From Marinobacter lipolyticus SM19 (GTDB lineage: Bacteria > Pseudomonadota > Gammaproteobacteria > Pseudomonadales > Oleiphilaceae): a DNA stretch of 64,000 nt. The notes beneath the pieces were generated by a model. That model saw only the letters and a program-made list of their open reading frames with translations. It was not told where the DNA came from and did not search any database. The DNA lies in assembly GCF_000397065.2 (NCBI RefSeq), contig NZ_KE007306.1, positions 1,277,012 to 1,341,011 on the forward strand, given 5' to 3'. Positions 25,027 to 35,700 of this stretch are shown in pieces; the stretch's first letter is position 1; each line of letters starts with the position of its first letter. Made by a program: the position numbers and the translations under genes.

Positions 25027-26733
25027 TCATGATTGCGGGTGCCAGGCAGTGACCCCGTCACGGCCCGCCTTTTTACGCCAGTACAATGCCTGGTCCGCGG
25101 CATTCAATGCGTCATTTGCCGACTTGAATGCATTCAATTCCGCCACCCCGGCACTCAACGTCACAGAGATTTCGCCTTCACTGGTGGTAAACAGGATTTC
25201 GGAAAAGCCATCACAGACCTTCCCGAGAACCTCTATGGCCATATTGCTGGTGCATTCTGGTAAAACAACAGCAAACTCCTCCCCGCCATATCGTCCGATG
25301 ACGTCGGTTGACCGTAAACGGTGCCTGAGAAGGTTGGCGAGGGCCTTTATGACATGATCACCGGTACGATGACCGTAACGGTCATTGACCTGTTTGAAAT
25401 GGTCCAGATCAATCATGGCCACGGTCGAGACATGCCCCATACGCAAACAGCGGGCATGTTCCTTCTCGATTTCCTGCTTAATGACAGAATGCTTCAACAG
25501 ACTGGTCAGGCTGTCCCGGATAACCAATTGATTAAGTTGTCTTGCCCGATAACACCGGACCTGTACCGCACGAACGAGGTAATCATCGGAAACAGGCTTG
25601 GTCATGAACTCATCGCCGCCCTGGGCCAGGGCCTCCAACTGAACACTCCGGTCTTTCTCCGAGGACAGGTAAATAATCGGCAGACTTAACCATTGCGGCT
25701 CAAAACGAATCAGCTTCGCTACGGTGACCCCGGAGTAGTGTCCCATCCGAACGTCCAGGAGCATGATATCCGGGCGACATTCAGCCAGCGCCAGCAGCAC
25801 TTCCTCAGGATCGCTGATGGCATGTACATCAAACCCGGCCTCCTGAAGCACCAACTGGTAGTGTCTCGCCAGGTCTTCATCATCGTCCAGAATCAGCACC
25901 CTGCCCGGGATAGCCTTACTCCGCTCATTAATCAGACGTTCAATCCGGTCCGCCAGCAAGGGCACATCCAGAGGTTCTGAAAACAGCGCGTCGGCTCCCA
26001 GATCGGCAAGGGAGTATCGGCGATCAAAGTCATTATGATTTCCCGTACAGATGAGCGGTGGGGAACTGATGCCATATTGTCTTTTCAGAAGCTGGAGGGT
26101 GCTGGAGATACTGGCAACGGACTCTTCCCGGGTAATGACCGCGAACGCCCCGGCACACACTTCTCCGCTCAGGTTGAGCAGATCAGACACATCCACCCTC
26201 TCGACCGTGAAGCCATGATTTGTCAGGGTATGCTTGAGGAATACGCCAACCGCCTCCGGCAAGTCGCAAAGATAAACCGCAATAGCCGCTTCCAAAGGTG
26301 GCACAACGGGTTCTGTGGCGGCGTCACCAGCTCTCTCACGAAACGTGCTTTGCGGCTGCGACAGCATGGTTCGCAACTGACGGGCACGGTGGAAAAAATC
26401 AGGTGTCAGAATGTCTTCAACGCAAGGTCCCCCGTTGGGGACCAGTCCGACACCTTGATCAGACTCGATCAGTGGCTTCAGGGATTGCTCCAGCTTCCGA
26501 GCTTCTGAGCCCAATATTCCAAGCCCGAATGTGCCTGCCGAGCCGGCCAACCGGTGCAGCAGGTGGTACATCGTCTTGATAATTGCGTGCTGATCCTCTT
26601 GACCCAATCCTCTCTCAGCCATACGGGCGAGGAACTCATCAAGCTGATCCAGGTCCCTGACAGCTTTCTGCCGAAAACTCTGGCGCAAGCCCTCGAGCTT
26701 TACTGCAATCTCGGCTGATGAGTCCTTCGCCAT
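25027..26733 (-). CDS. Hpt-REC-REC-GGDEF diguanylate cyclase
   Basis: 568 residues from the Met at 26733; a further ATG at 26772 adds 13 residues and neither has a strong ribosome site. Numbering from the longer form: an Hpt domain with phosphorylatable His73 (LLHRLAGSAGTFG); a degenerate receiver at about 160-285 that lacks the acceptor Asp; a full receiver at 291-405 with Asp340 (IMLLDVRMG); and a GGDEF domain with GGEEF at 496-500 and an intact RxxD inhibitory site, RSTD at 487-490. It should make c-di-GMP under phosphorelay control with product inhibition. Domain order suggests phosphate enters by Hpt or the second REC. Divergent from the kinase operon. Confidence 0.88.
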   Translation of the reverse strand: MAKDSSAEIAVKLEGLRQSFRQKAVRDLDQLDEFLARMAERGLGQEDQHAIIKTMYHLLHRLAGSAGTFGLGILGSEARKLEQSLKPLIESDQGVGLVPNGGPCVEDILTPDFFHRARQLRTMLSQPQSTFRERAGDAATEPVVPPLEAAIAVYLCDLPEAVGVFLKHTLTNHGFTVERVDVSDLLNLSGEVCAGAFAVITREESVASISSTLQLLKRQYGISSPPLICTGNHNDFDRRYSLADLGADALFSEPLDVPLLADRIERLINERSKAIPGRVLILDDDEDLARHYQLVLQEAGFDVHAISDPEEVLLALAECRPDIMLLDVRMGHYSGVTVAKLIRFEPQWLSLPIIYLSSEKDRSVQLEALAQGGDEFMTKPVSDDYLVRAVQVRCYRARQLNQLVIRDSLTSLLKHSVIKQEIEKEHARCLRMGHVSTVAMIDLDHFKQVNDRYGHRTGDHVIKALANLLRHRLRSTDVIGRYGGEEFAVVLPECTSNMAIEVLGKVCDGFSEILFTTSEGEISVTLSAGVAELNAFKSANDALNAADQALYWRKKAGRDGVTAWHPQS

Positions 26734-26814
26734 TAACAACCCCGAAAATAAGCACTGAACGATGTCTGACATTCTACGGTAATTTCAGCTAGTCTTGGCG
26801 ACATAATCAAGATC

Positions 26815-28650
26815 ATGGCCTACTCAGCGATGACACCATTGAAACTCACAGGTTCCCTTTCTCTTGGCAGCCGTGTTGCCCTGATTATTCTGGGCAGCAG
26901 CCTGATTACCGTAATAGCCATAGTCAGCATAGCTTATCAGGCGTTGGTAGATGATTTTGAAGACCTTCTCATCCAACGCCAACTTCTGGAAACCACACGC
27001 ATGGCCGAACGCGTTGATCAGAAAATTGAGCTTCGTCTCAATGCGCTGACCGCGTTTGCCTCTCAACTACCCCAAGGAGACAGGCTGCCACCTGCGGCGG
27101 AACTGGAGGAATCGCTCAAGCGCCAATCCACACTGCGGGAGCTTTTTCCTGCCAGCCTTCTGGTGTTTGACGATCAGGGCCGCGCCGTTGCTGAAAATGT
27201 CCATGTCACGGGAAGGATTGGCACCAGCTATCAGGATCGCCCCCACTTCAGGAAAGCCTTTGCCACACTGAAACCGCTTGTCAGCAAACCGATTGTCGGC
27301 AGGGTGACCGGTCAGCCGCTGCTGTCTTTCCTGGCTCCCATACTTTCCAGTCAGGGAACATTGCTGGGGTTTGCAGGAGGCACCGTCGACCTGAGCGAAA
27401 CAACACTTTTGCCAAAGCTGAACGTCGACAGCGAGGTTTCCGCGGGTGTCACACAAAGAATCATTGATACCGAGAACTTCCTGCAGGTCGATTCCGGTAA
27501 CGGCGCACAGGACATCCTGCCGTTACCGGACCCCGGCGAGGATGCCCTTATTGACGCGGCACTGTCAGGCATCCGGTTTGGTCAGGTCATCGACAACCAC
27601 GGTGAGCTCTTCATCTATGCAACCCATCACCTCCAGAGACTGGGCTGGATGTTTGTGCGAGCCGTTCCCTATGACCAGGCAACGGTCCCGGCTCGGGAAT
27701 CGTTCTCACGCTTTGCCGTGATCACCCTGTTGATTGCACTGGTACTGGCAGTCATCAGCTATGCCCTGGCACGGGCAACCATGTCGCCACTGGACCGAAT
27801 GACCGCCCGCGTCCAACGAATGTCATCACAGCCGGATTCCGCGTTCCGACTCAGGGAGGTTGGAACTTCGGAGGTCAAGAACCTCGCCAGGGCATTCAAT
27901 CAGCTGCTGGCAGAACGGGAAGCGCTGGCTTACATGAAAGATCATTTTATGTCTTCGGTCAGCCACGAGTTGCGTACTCCTCTGACATCAATGAACGGAG
28001 CGCTGCGCCTCATTGCCTCCGGAGCCACCGGTGAGCTCGAAGAAAAGACCCAGGGCATGGCCGATCTGGCACTCAGAAACGGAGAACGCCTGCAACTACT
28101 GATCTCTGATCTGCTGGATCTGAACAAGTTGTCCGAGGGAAGCATGAAAACCGATATTTGTGCTGGAAAGCTTGCTCCAATCGTGTCGGAAGCAATTACA
28201 GACAACACTACGATGGCTGCAGATCATGGCGTCACTCTTACCTTCGATGTTAACGAAGATCTGACTTGTCTTGCAGATAGCCATCGTCTGCGTCAGATTC
28301 TGGACAACTACATCAGCAATGCCATCAAGTTTTCTCCCGAAGGCGGAGAGGTGTCCGTAAAGGCTGAGAAAACAGCTGGTTCGCGGGTCAGAATTGTCGT
28401 CAGTGATCAGGGACCCGGCGTACCGGACTCATTTTCCGGAGAAGTGTTTAAACGATTTGCCCAGGCAGAAACCGGCACCGCACGATCCGTTAAAGGTACT
28501 GGCCTGGGGCTTGCCATCTGCTATGAGCTGGCAAAGTTAATGAACGGCCGTGTTGGCTACTACAACCAGGGCGGAGCCCATTTCTGGATCGAATTACCAA
28601 CGCCCGAGACAGCTGTCCCGGAACCATCGGAAATGGAGACAACGGGATGA
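26815..28650 (+). CDS. Sensor histidine kinase with periplasmic Cache-like domain and HAMP
   Basis: 611 residues. A membrane segment at about 20-45, a periplasmic region to about 295 that looks like a double-Cache ligand sensor, a second membrane segment at about 302-322, HAMP to about 375, then HisKA with phospho-His384 (SSVSHELRTPLTSMNG) and a HATPase_c domain (N box NYISNAIKFSPEGG, G boxes DQGPGVPDSF and GTGLGLAICYELA). There is no receiver on this kinase, so a separate partner is needed. Its TGA overlaps the ATG of the next kinase (ATGA). Confidence 0.9.
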   Translation: MAYSAMTPLKLTGSLSLGSRVALIILGSSLITVIAIVSIAYQALVDDFEDLLIQRQLLETTRMAERVDQKIELRLNALTAFASQLPQGDRLPPAAELEESLKRQSTLRELFPASLLVFDDQGRAVAENVHVTGRIGTSYQDRPHFRKAFATLKPLVSKPIVGRVTGQPLLSFLAPILSSQGTLLGFAGGTVDLSETTLLPKLNVDSEVSAGVTQRIIDTENFLQVDSGNGAQDILPLPDPGEDALIDAALSGIRFGQVIDNHGELFIYATHHLQRLGWMFVRAVPYDQATVPARESFSRFAVITLLIALVLAVISYALARATMSPLDRMTARVQRMSSQPDSAFRLREVGTSEVKNLARAFNQLLAEREALAYMKDHFMSSVSHELRTPLTSMNGALRLIASGATGELEEKTQGMADLALRNGERLQLLISDLLDLNKLSEGSMKTDICAGKLAPIVSEAITDNTTMAADHGVTLTFDVNEDLTCLADSHRLRQILDNYISNAIKFSPEGGEVSVKAEKTAGSRVRIVVSDQGPGVPDSFSGEVFKRFAQAETGTARSVKGTGLGLAICYELAKLMNGRVGYYNQGGAHFWIELPTPETAVPEPSEMETTG

Positions 28651-30659
28651 AAAAGCCCGGTAAGGATACACAGAAGGACCTTCCGAAAGGGCATGCCAAA
28701 GAAGTGATGCAGAGACTGGAAAGGCAGAATACGGCCCTTTCTGTTCTCAACCAACTGGCGGTTGAAAACTCAGGAGATCTGGATCAGAAAATCGACAAGG
28801 CTCTCGAACTGGGAAAACAACACCTATCGCTTGATATCGGTATTGTCAGTGAAATAACCAGTCATATTTATTCGATACACTGGTTCCATGCACCTGCCGA
28901 GTCTGGCCTGGTGCCCGGCATGGCCATTCCGGTTGAAAAAACCTACTGCGCGCTGTTGCTTGAACAGGGCGAGAACCTGGCAATCAGCCACATGGGCCAG
29001 TCGAAATTTCGCTATCACCCCTGCTACTCGGAATTCGGACTTGAGAGCTACATCGCTGCCCCGATTGAGGTGAACAATCAACTCTTTGGCACGCTCAACT
29101 TCTCGTCTGCCAGCCCCAGAGAAGCATCTTTTACCGAAGCAGATCAGATGTTCGTGGTATTGATGGCTCGCTGGATTGCCAGCCTGCTCCAGCAACATTC
29201 CCACGAAAGTACCCTCAGAAAGCTGCTCGAAAACGTTCCCGGCATGATTTACCAGTACCGGGCTTTTCCGGATGGCCGGTCGTCGTTTCCCTATACCAGC
29301 GAAGGCATCCGGGATATCTACAATATCAGCCCGCAAGTCGCAAAGGCCGATGCCCGCGCTGCATTCAATTCCATCCACCCCGAGGATCAGGCGCGAGTAA
29401 CCGAATCCATTGACCAATCAGAGAGAACGCTTGAGGTATGGAACCATCAATACCGGGTCAGGGGTTCAAAGCATGACTGGAAATGGGTTGAAGGACGCGC
29501 CACCCCTGAGCGCCTGCCGGATGGCAGCGCCATCTGGCACGGATTTATAGCGGATATTGATGACAAAAAGCGGGTCACATTGGCACTGGAGGAGAACGAG
29601 CAACAACTCAGAGCCCTGTTCGAATTATCGCCCATTGGCATCGCCTTGAGCGACTACGTCACCGGTCGTCCCATTGACGCAAACCACGCACTGGTGGACA
29701 ACACCGGTTATACAAAGAATGAGTTCATCACACTTGATTACTGGGAATACACTCCGCGCGAATACGAACCGTTAAGAAATGAGGCCATTCAGGACCTGAA
29801 AGACCATGGGCGCTACGGCCCCTTCGAACAGGAAGTCATACGTAAAGACGGCACTCGCTACCCGGTCAGATTGCAAGGTGTTCTCGTGGAAGGAACATCC
29901 GGCCAGTCGCTGCTGTGGTCGCTGGTTGAGGACATTTCTGAACGCAGAAAAGTGGAGCGAATGAAAAACGAGTTTATTTCAACCGTCAGCCATGAACTTC
30001 GCACCCCACTAACGTCTATCGCGGGGTCACTCAGCCTGGTTGTCAGCGGTTCACTCGGGGAGCTACCCGACCATATCCATCGGATGATCTCGATCGCTTT
30101 CCGGAACAGCAAGCAATTGAAACATCTGATCGACGATCTACTCGATATGGAAAGGCTTGTCTCGGGACATATGACCATGAGCCTGAAAAGACAGCCAATT
30201 TCGCCAGCTATCGAAGAATGTATTGCGAGCCTGGGAACGTACGCGGTGGATCGCTCCGTATCGGTCACTTTTGAAAATAATCACCCATACCTTGCCGTTT
30301 TTTTTGACAGTCATCGTCTGAGTCAGGCTCTCGGCAACCTGCTCTCAAACGCCATCAAGTTCTCTCCAGAACAGTCGCAGGTGCGGGTAACGACCCGGAT
30401 CATATACGGCAAATTGCTTGTGCAGGTTATTGATCAGGGGCCCGGCGTGCCGGACAGTTTTCGATCTCGAATATTCCAGAAATTTGCCCAGGCAGACAGT
30501 TCCGACACACGGGGCAAGCGGGGAACCGGCTTGGGACTCGCCATTACCAGGGAAATTATGTCCCAGATGGGCGGCAACGTGGATTTCGAATCCTCCGAGG
30601 GACACGGCGCTACGTTCTGGCTTGAACTCCCCCTCGACGAACCTGAAGAGAAAAAATGA
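28647..30659 (+). CDS. Soluble GAF-PAS-PAS sensor histidine kinase
   Basis: 670 residues with no membrane segment. A GAF domain covers about 30-185, a PAS/PAC domain about 190-305 (ENVPGMIYQYRAFPDG opening), a second PAS/PAC about 315-435 (LFELSPIGIALSDY opening), then HisKA with His449 (STVSHELRTPLTSIAG) and HATPase_c (NAIKFSPEQ; DQGPGVPDSF; GTGLGLAITREI). It should sense an intracellular signal. ATG and TGA overlaps join it to the kinases on both sides. Its kinase core is clearly paralogous to both neighbours. Confidence 0.9.
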   Translation: MKKPGKDTQKDLPKGHAKEVMQRLERQNTALSVLNQLAVENSGDLDQKIDKALELGKQHLSLDIGIVSEITSHIYSIHWFHAPAESGLVPGMAIPVEKTYCALLLEQGENLAISHMGQSKFRYHPCYSEFGLESYIAAPIEVNNQLFGTLNFSSASPREASFTEADQMFVVLMARWIASLLQQHSHESTLRKLLENVPGMIYQYRAFPDGRSSFPYTSEGIRDIYNISPQVAKADARAAFNSIHPEDQARVTESIDQSERTLEVWNHQYRVRGSKHDWKWVEGRATPERLPDGSAIWHGFIADIDDKKRVTLALEENEQQLRALFELSPIGIALSDYVTGRPIDANHALVDNTGYTKNEFITLDYWEYTPREYEPLRNEAIQDLKDHGRYGPFEQEVIRKDGTRYPVRLQGVLVEGTSGQSLLWSLVEDISERRKVERMKNEFISTVSHELRTPLTSIAGSLSLVVSGSLGELPDHIHRMISIAFRNSKQLKHLIDDLLDMERLVSGHMTMSLKRQPISPAIEECIASLGTYAVDRSVSVTFENNHPYLAVFFDSHRLSQALGNLLSNAIKFSPEQSQVRVTTRIIYGKLLVQVIDQGPGVPDSFRSRIFQKFAQADSSDTRGKRGTGLGLAITREIMSQMGGNVDFESSEGHGATFWLELPLDEPEEKK

Positions 30660-32605
30660 CGACAAAGGCCCATGACCGCTTGTTCCATACTCTGATCTGG
30701 GCTGCCCGTTCAGCGATTGTGCTGTTAATGGTATCGGTTGCCGTCATTGTTGATACCGCCAGCACCGAGAGATTCCGGTCGGACGTGCGACAGGAGTGGC
30801 AATCCAGAATCGATGACCTGAGCCTGAAACTCCAGGGAACGATCTTACAGAACATCCAGACTGTGTGGGGGCTCGCAGCCAACGTGTCAGTCAATCCCAA
30901 CATCGGCGAAGCCCGTTTTCAGGAACTGGCGGCGGTTATTTTCGGGCTCGCGCCCGAACTGAGAAATATTGGCCTGGCTCCGGACTTCGTCATTCGCCAT
31001 ATATACCCGCTGAAGGATAACGAGGCGGCAATCGGTCTCGACCTGACCTCGCAAAGTCTGTCTGAAGAGCAAATCAACAGGCTGCTTGAGACAGAACGGG
31101 CCATATTCAGCGGACCGATTGACCTTGTTCAGGGGGGGCAGGGGCTGGCCGCACGCATTCCGATTTTCGAGACTGGATCCAGAGACTTCTGGGGGGTTAT
31201 TTCCGTAATACTCGACCTTCCCCGTCTGTATGAAGCAGTCAACCTTGGCTCCGCGACCACGGACGGTGCGATCGCACTGTCCATGTCCACAGACCCTGAA
31301 GACAGTGACGGAATTTTCTTCGGAACAAGGGACGCAAACTGGAAGCAACCGGTCCAGGCCTCGCTGAACATGCCAGGCGTCACCTGGACTCTGTTTGCCC
31401 AGCCCAGATCCGGCTGGCCAGACCATCCTGAATTCCCCTGGCTGATCCGCGGCACGCTGATTCTTATCACCCTCCTGGCCACAGTCGTCACCTTCTGGCT
31501 GACCCGGCTTTTACTCAAAGACCGACAGATGCAACAGCGATTCTGGGGGCTGTTTGAACTCGCACCCATCGGTATTGGCCTGTACAACGCCAGAAGCATG
31601 ACATTGCTGAGGGCCAACAAAAGTTTCAAACGAATTGTCGGAACCGGCGCTGACTCACTCGACTGTTTTGAAAACGCTTACGATCAGAACGGGAACAGGC
31701 TCCCGAAAGGTTTTGGCGTCATGGAGAAACTGACCGACAAGGTTCAGTTCAGTGGGCAGGAAGCTTACATTCAGGGTCCTGAAGGCGAGCTCAGACCACT
31801 GTTACTGCATGGACTCAAACTTCTCGACACCCACGACGGTAAGCCCATCATCTGGTTGATCGCCGAGGATATTACAGAACAAAAAAAGGTGGACCGTATG
31901 AAAAGCGAGTTCATCTCAACCGTTAGCCATGAATTGCGTACACCGCTAACATCCATATCCGGATCTCTGGGGTTACTGGTCCACGACGCCGCAGGCAAAC
32001 TTCCGGACAAAGCGTCCCACCTCGCTAACATTGCGTATCGCAACAGCAAGCAACTCACTTTCCTGATTAACGATCTGCTCGATATCGAGAAACTGATCGC
32101 CGGAAAAATGGTTTTTCAGATGGAGAGTCATCGAGTTCACGATATTGTCCCGGAGTGTATCGAAAACATCGAAAACTACGCTGCAGAACACTCCGTAAGT
32201 CTGCAGGTCGGAGAACTCGCCGATGTATTGATACAGGCTGACCGAAGAAGGCTTTCCCAAGCATTGGACAATCTGCTTTCCAACGCCATCAAGTTTTCCC
32301 CCAAAGGCTCGGAAGTATGGGTGTTCACAAGGCAATCAGGCCAGACCGTACGAATCTGCGTTCAGGATCGTGGCAATGGTATTGAACCGAAATTCCAGGC
32401 TATGATTTTCCAGAAATTTTCTCAGGTCGACGCGTCCGACCGACGATCGCGAGGCGGAACCGGACTGGGCCTTGCGATAACGCGCGAACTAATGACACGA
32501 ATGGGGGGCAATGTTGCCTTCGAATCAACACCCGGAGAGGGGTCAACATTCTGGCTGGAGGTCCAGGCCTCAACTGGACATACGGAGTGGCAGGAAAGGG
32601 TGTAG
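30656..32605 (+). CDS. CHASE-PAS sensor histidine kinase
   Basis: 649 residues. Membrane segment at about 14-33, periplasmic CHASE domain to about 260 (diagnostic LRNIGLAPDFVIRHIYPL and AAIGLDL), second membrane segment at about 262-285, PAS domain to about 410 (FELAPIGIGLYNAR), HisKA with His425 (STVSHELRTPLTSISG) and HATPase_c (NAIKFSPKG; DRGNGIEPKF; GTGLGLAITREL). Third member of the overlapping kinase operon. CHASE domains bind small extracellular ligands such as cytokinins in plants, and unknown ligands in bacteria. A hairpin follows the stop. Confidence 0.9.
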   Translation: MTTKAHDRLFHTLIWAARSAIVLLMVSVAVIVDTASTERFRSDVRQEWQSRIDDLSLKLQGTILQNIQTVWGLAANVSVNPNIGEARFQELAAVIFGLAPELRNIGLAPDFVIRHIYPLKDNEAAIGLDLTSQSLSEEQINRLLETERAIFSGPIDLVQGGQGLAARIPIFETGSRDFWGVISVILDLPRLYEAVNLGSATTDGAIALSMSTDPEDSDGIFFGTRDANWKQPVQASLNMPGVTWTLFAQPRSGWPDHPEFPWLIRGTLILITLLATVVTFWLTRLLLKDRQMQQRFWGLFELAPIGIGLYNARSMTLLRANKSFKRIVGTGADSLDCFENAYDQNGNRLPKGFGVMEKLTDKVQFSGQEAYIQGPEGELRPLLLHGLKLLDTHDGKPIIWLIAEDITEQKKVDRMKSEFISTVSHELRTPLTSISGSLGLLVHDAAGKLPDKASHLANIAYRNSKQLTFLINDLLDIEKLIAGKMVFQMESHRVHDIVPECIENIENYAAEHSVSLQVGELADVLIQADRRRLSQALDNLLSNAIKFSPKGSEVWVFTRQSGQTVRICVQDRGNGIEPKFQAMIFQKFSQVDASDRRSRGGTGLGLAITRELMTRMGGNVAFESTPGEGSTFWLEVQASTGHTEWQERV

Positions 32606-32607
32606 AC

Positions 32608-32630
32608 CCCGGTAGGCAGACCCTACCGGG
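32608..32630. terminator. Hairpin between the CHASE kinase and acnA
   Basis: CCCGGTAGG (32608-32616) and CCTACCGGG (32622-32630) are perfect complements around a five-base loop, between two convergent genes. No T-run follows on either strand, so it is a likely bidirectional but not classical terminator. Confidence 0.5.
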
Positions 32631-32640
32631 ATAACCGCAT

Positions 32641-35400
32641 TTACGCGGATTTAAGCATTTCTCGCACCACGTAATGCAGGATGCCGCCGTGTTTGAAGTA
32701 GACCGCTTCGTTCGCCGTGTCGATCCGTGATTTCAGCTCACAGCTTTCTGTTGAACCATCCTTGTATTTCACCGTCATTTTCAGGCTTTGGCCCGGTTTG
32801 ATTTCACCGGACAAGCCATCAATGCTGATGGTTTCCTCACCGGTGAGCTTCAGGCTCTTGCGATCCACGCCTTCCGGGAACTGCAGAGGCATAACGCCCA
32901 TACCAATCAGGTTTGACCGGTGAATCCGTTCATAGGATTCCGCCACTACGGCTTTCACACCAAGCAGGCGGGTGCCTTTGGCGGCCCAGTCGCGACTGGA
33001 GCCGGTGCCATATTCCTTGCCGGCGATGACCACCAGCGGCGTCCCCTGCTCCTGATACTTCATGGCGGCATCGTAGATGGCCATTTGTTCGCCGGTGGGA
33101 ACGAACCTGGTGTGACCACCTTCCACTCCATCGAGCATCTCATTCTTGATGCGGACATTGGCAAACGTGCCGCGCATCATGACCTGGTGGTTACCCCGGC
33201 GGGAGCCGTAGGAGTTGAAATCATGGGGATCCACCCCGTGCTCCTGCAGGTACTTGCCGGCTGGCGTATCCGGCTTGAAGGAACCGGCCGGAGAGATATG
33301 GTCGGTCGTCACCGAATCCCCCAGCAGGGCCAGGATGTTGGCATCCTTTATGTCCTCGATGGGGTCCGGCTCCGGCCCCATGCCCTCAAAGAACGGCGGA
33401 TGCTGGATGTAGGTGGACTTGTCGGACCACTCATACACCTTGCTCTCCGGGAATTTGATGGCCTTCCAGGTGTCGTCGCCTTCAAAGACTTCCCCGTATT
33501 CCTTGTGGAACATCTCGGTTTTCACCTTCTCAACCGCTTCAGCAATTTCCTGCTGGCTGGGCCAGAGATCTTTCAGATATACCGGTTTTCCATCCTTGTC
33601 AGTGCCTAAGGGGTCATTGAACAGGTCGAGACGGACATTCCCCGCAAGGGCATAGGCCACCACCAGCGGCGGTGAAGCCAGCCAGTTGGTTTTAACCAGC
33701 GGATGCACGCGGCCCTCGAAGTTGCGGTTACCGGACAAAACCGAGGCCACCGTCAGGTCGCCATCGTTAATGGCTTTCTCAACCGCCTCCGGCAACGGGC
33801 CGGAGTTACCAATACAGGTAGTACAGCCATAACCCACCAGGTTGAAGCCCAGCTCGTTCAGATCGTCCTGAAAGCCGCCGACCCTCAGGTAGTCAGTCAC
33901 CACCTTGGAACCCGGCGCCAGGGACGTTTTCACCCAGGGTTTGGTTTTCAGGCCTTTGGCCACTGCTTTCTGGGCGATCAGACCAGCAGCCATCATCACG
34001 CTGGGGTTGGAGGTGTTGGTGCAGGATGTGATGGCCGCAATTACCACGGCGCCCGGGTCCAGACGGGTTTGCTCGCCGTTCATTTTCATCGGCTGGCTGG
34101 CGTGGGGTTCGTAACTGTCTTCAACACCGACTGCGGTCTGTCCGCCTTCGGATTCGAGATTGGCTTCCCGGCTTCCGGAAGTACCTTCTGCGGTTTCCAT
34201 CAACAGCTCAAAGGACGCTTTCATGTCCTTCAGGGCAACCCGGTCCTGCGGACGTTTGGGGCCGGCAAGGCTGGCCTCGACATCGCCCATATCCAGTTCC
34301 AGCTTGTCAGTGTAGACCGGCTCGTGGCCCGGTTCGCGCCACAGCCCCTGAGCCTTGGCGTAGGCTTCTACCAGTTCGAGCTGTTCTTCCTCCCGGCCAG
34401 TCAGACGCATGTACTTGATGGTCTGCTCGTCCACCGGGAAGAAACCACAGGTGGCACCGTACTCCGGCGCCATGTTGGCAATGGTGGCGCGATCAGCCAC
34501 GGGCATGTCTTTAAGGCCATCCCCGTAGAACTCAACGAACTTGCCGACAACGCCCTTCTTGCGCAGCATTTCTGTAACCGTCAGCACGAGGTCCGTGGCG
34601 GTGATACCTTCCCGCAACTTACCGGTGATCTTGAAGCCCACCACTTCCGGAATCAGCATGGACACCGGCTGACCCAGCATCGCGGCTTCGGCTTCAATGC
34701 CCCCGACACCCCAGCCAAGAATTCCCAGACCGTTGATCATGGTGGTGTGGGAGTCGGTGCCCACCAGAGTATCCGGGTAGGCGATGGTCTTGCCATCCTG
34801 GTCCTTTTGCCACACGGTCTTACCAAGATATTCCAGGTTAACCTGGTGGCAGATGCCGGTTCCCGGCGGTACCACCCGGAAATTGTCGAAAGCCTGCTGG
34901 CCCCAGCGCAGGAACTCGTACCGCTCCTGGTTCCGCTCCATCTCGATGGTGACGTTGTCCTTGAAGGAAGATGCATCACCAAACTTGTCCACCATGACCG
35001 AGTGGTCAATGACCAGATCCACCGGCGACAATGGATTGATCATGGCCGGGTCTTTGCCCGCCACTTTTACCGCCTCGCGCATGGCGGCGAGATCCACCAC
35101 TCCCGGCACGCCGGTAAAGTCCTGCATCAGCACACGAGCGGGGCGAAACTGAATCTCGGTGTCGGATTTGCGATCCTTCATCCACTGCACCATGGCATCG
35201 ATGTGACTTCGATCTACCGTGGTGTCGTCTTCGTTGCGCAGCAGGTTCTCCAGCAATACTTTCAGGGAAAAAGGTAAACGGTTGAGATCCCCGAGCGTAT
35301 CCGCTGCCTTGGGCAGGCTGTAATAATGGAAGGTTTTACCGCCAGCCTTGAGGCTGGAAAAGGTTTTCAGGCTGTCTTTACCAGGACTGTCAGTCGACAT
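32641..35400 (-). CDS. acnA: Aconitate hydratase A
   Basis: 919 residues, AcnA/IRP1-type (E. coli AcnA 891). It isomerises citrate to isocitrate in the TCA cycle through a [4Fe-4S] cluster. The cluster Cys residues are in [13 protein letters not shown] (about 465-477) and [11 protein letters not shown] (about 529-539); the swivel domain with [10 protein letters not shown] lies near residue 797. A strong ribosome site AAGGAGG precedes the ATG. Isolated from other TCA genes here. The 294 bases upstream hold the divergent promoters for acnA and the zinc-finger protein gene; I see no clear operator. Confidence 0.96.
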   Translation of the reverse strand: MSTDSPGKDSLKTFSSLKAGGKTFHYYSLPKAADTLGDLNRLPFSLKVLLENLLRNEDDTTVDRSHIDAMVQWMKDRKSDTEIQFRPARVLMQDFTGVPGVVDLAAMREAVKVAGKDPAMINPLSPVDLVIDHSVMVDKFGDASSFKDNVTIEMERNQERYEFLRWGQQAFDNFRVVPPGTGICHQVNLEYLGKTVWQKDQDGKTIAYPDTLVGTDSHTTMINGLGILGWGVGGIEAEAAMLGQPVSMLIPEVVGFKITGKLREGITATDLVLTVTEMLRKKGVVGKFVEFYGDGLKDMPVADRATIANMAPEYGATCGFFPVDEQTIKYMRLTGREEEQLELVEAYAKAQGLWREPGHEPVYTDKLELDMGDVEASLAGPKRPQDRVALKDMKASFELLMETAEGTSGSREANLESEGGQTAVGVEDSYEPHASQPMKMNGEQTRLDPGAVVIAAITSCTNTSNPSVMMAAGLIAQKAVAKGLKTKPWVKTSLAPGSKVVTDYLRVGGFQDDLNELGFNLVGYGCTTCIGNSGPLPEAVEKAINDGDLTVASVLSGNRNFEGRVHPLVKTNWLASPPLVVAYALAGNVRLDLFNDPLGTDKDGKPVYLKDLWPSQQEIAEAVEKVKTEMFHKEYGEVFEGDDTWKAIKFPESKVYEWSDKSTYIQHPPFFEGMGPEPDPIEDIKDANILALLGDSVTTDHISPAGSFKPDTPAGKYLQEHGVDPHDFNSYGSRRGNHQVMMRGTFANVRIKNEMLDGVEGGHTRFVPTGEQMAIYDAAMKYQEQGTPLVVIAGKEYGTGSSRDWAAKGTRLLGVKAVVAESYERIHRSNLIGMGVMPLQFPEGVDRKSLKLTGEETISIDGLSGEIKPGQSLKMTVKYKDGSTESCELKSRIDTANEAVYFKHGGILHYVVREMLKSA

Positions 35401-35700
35401 GAGATGCCTCCTTATTCGTCGTTATCCGAGCATTACGGAAGGCGATACCAGCGCCTTTACCTCAATGTACTCCAACTGGTCGTGAATAGATTGAGGTAAA
35501 AGCGCCAGCAAGAGAAGTCACCTATAACTATTGCAGCGATTGGCGAGACTTCAACCACTGTTCCGTGAATGTTCGGGATCACTCCGGTGAATGTACGCGA
35601 CTCTATATCGAACAATTGTCGACTTGTTCCATTGTGGCAACGGTCTGGCTTCTGTCATTATTATCCCCCGATACTCTGACGGACCAGAACCAGGTTGATT

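Noticed and set aside
33703..35277. 524-codon open frame on the + strand
   Set aside because: Antisense shadow of acnA caused by codon bias; His/Val-rich without domain features.
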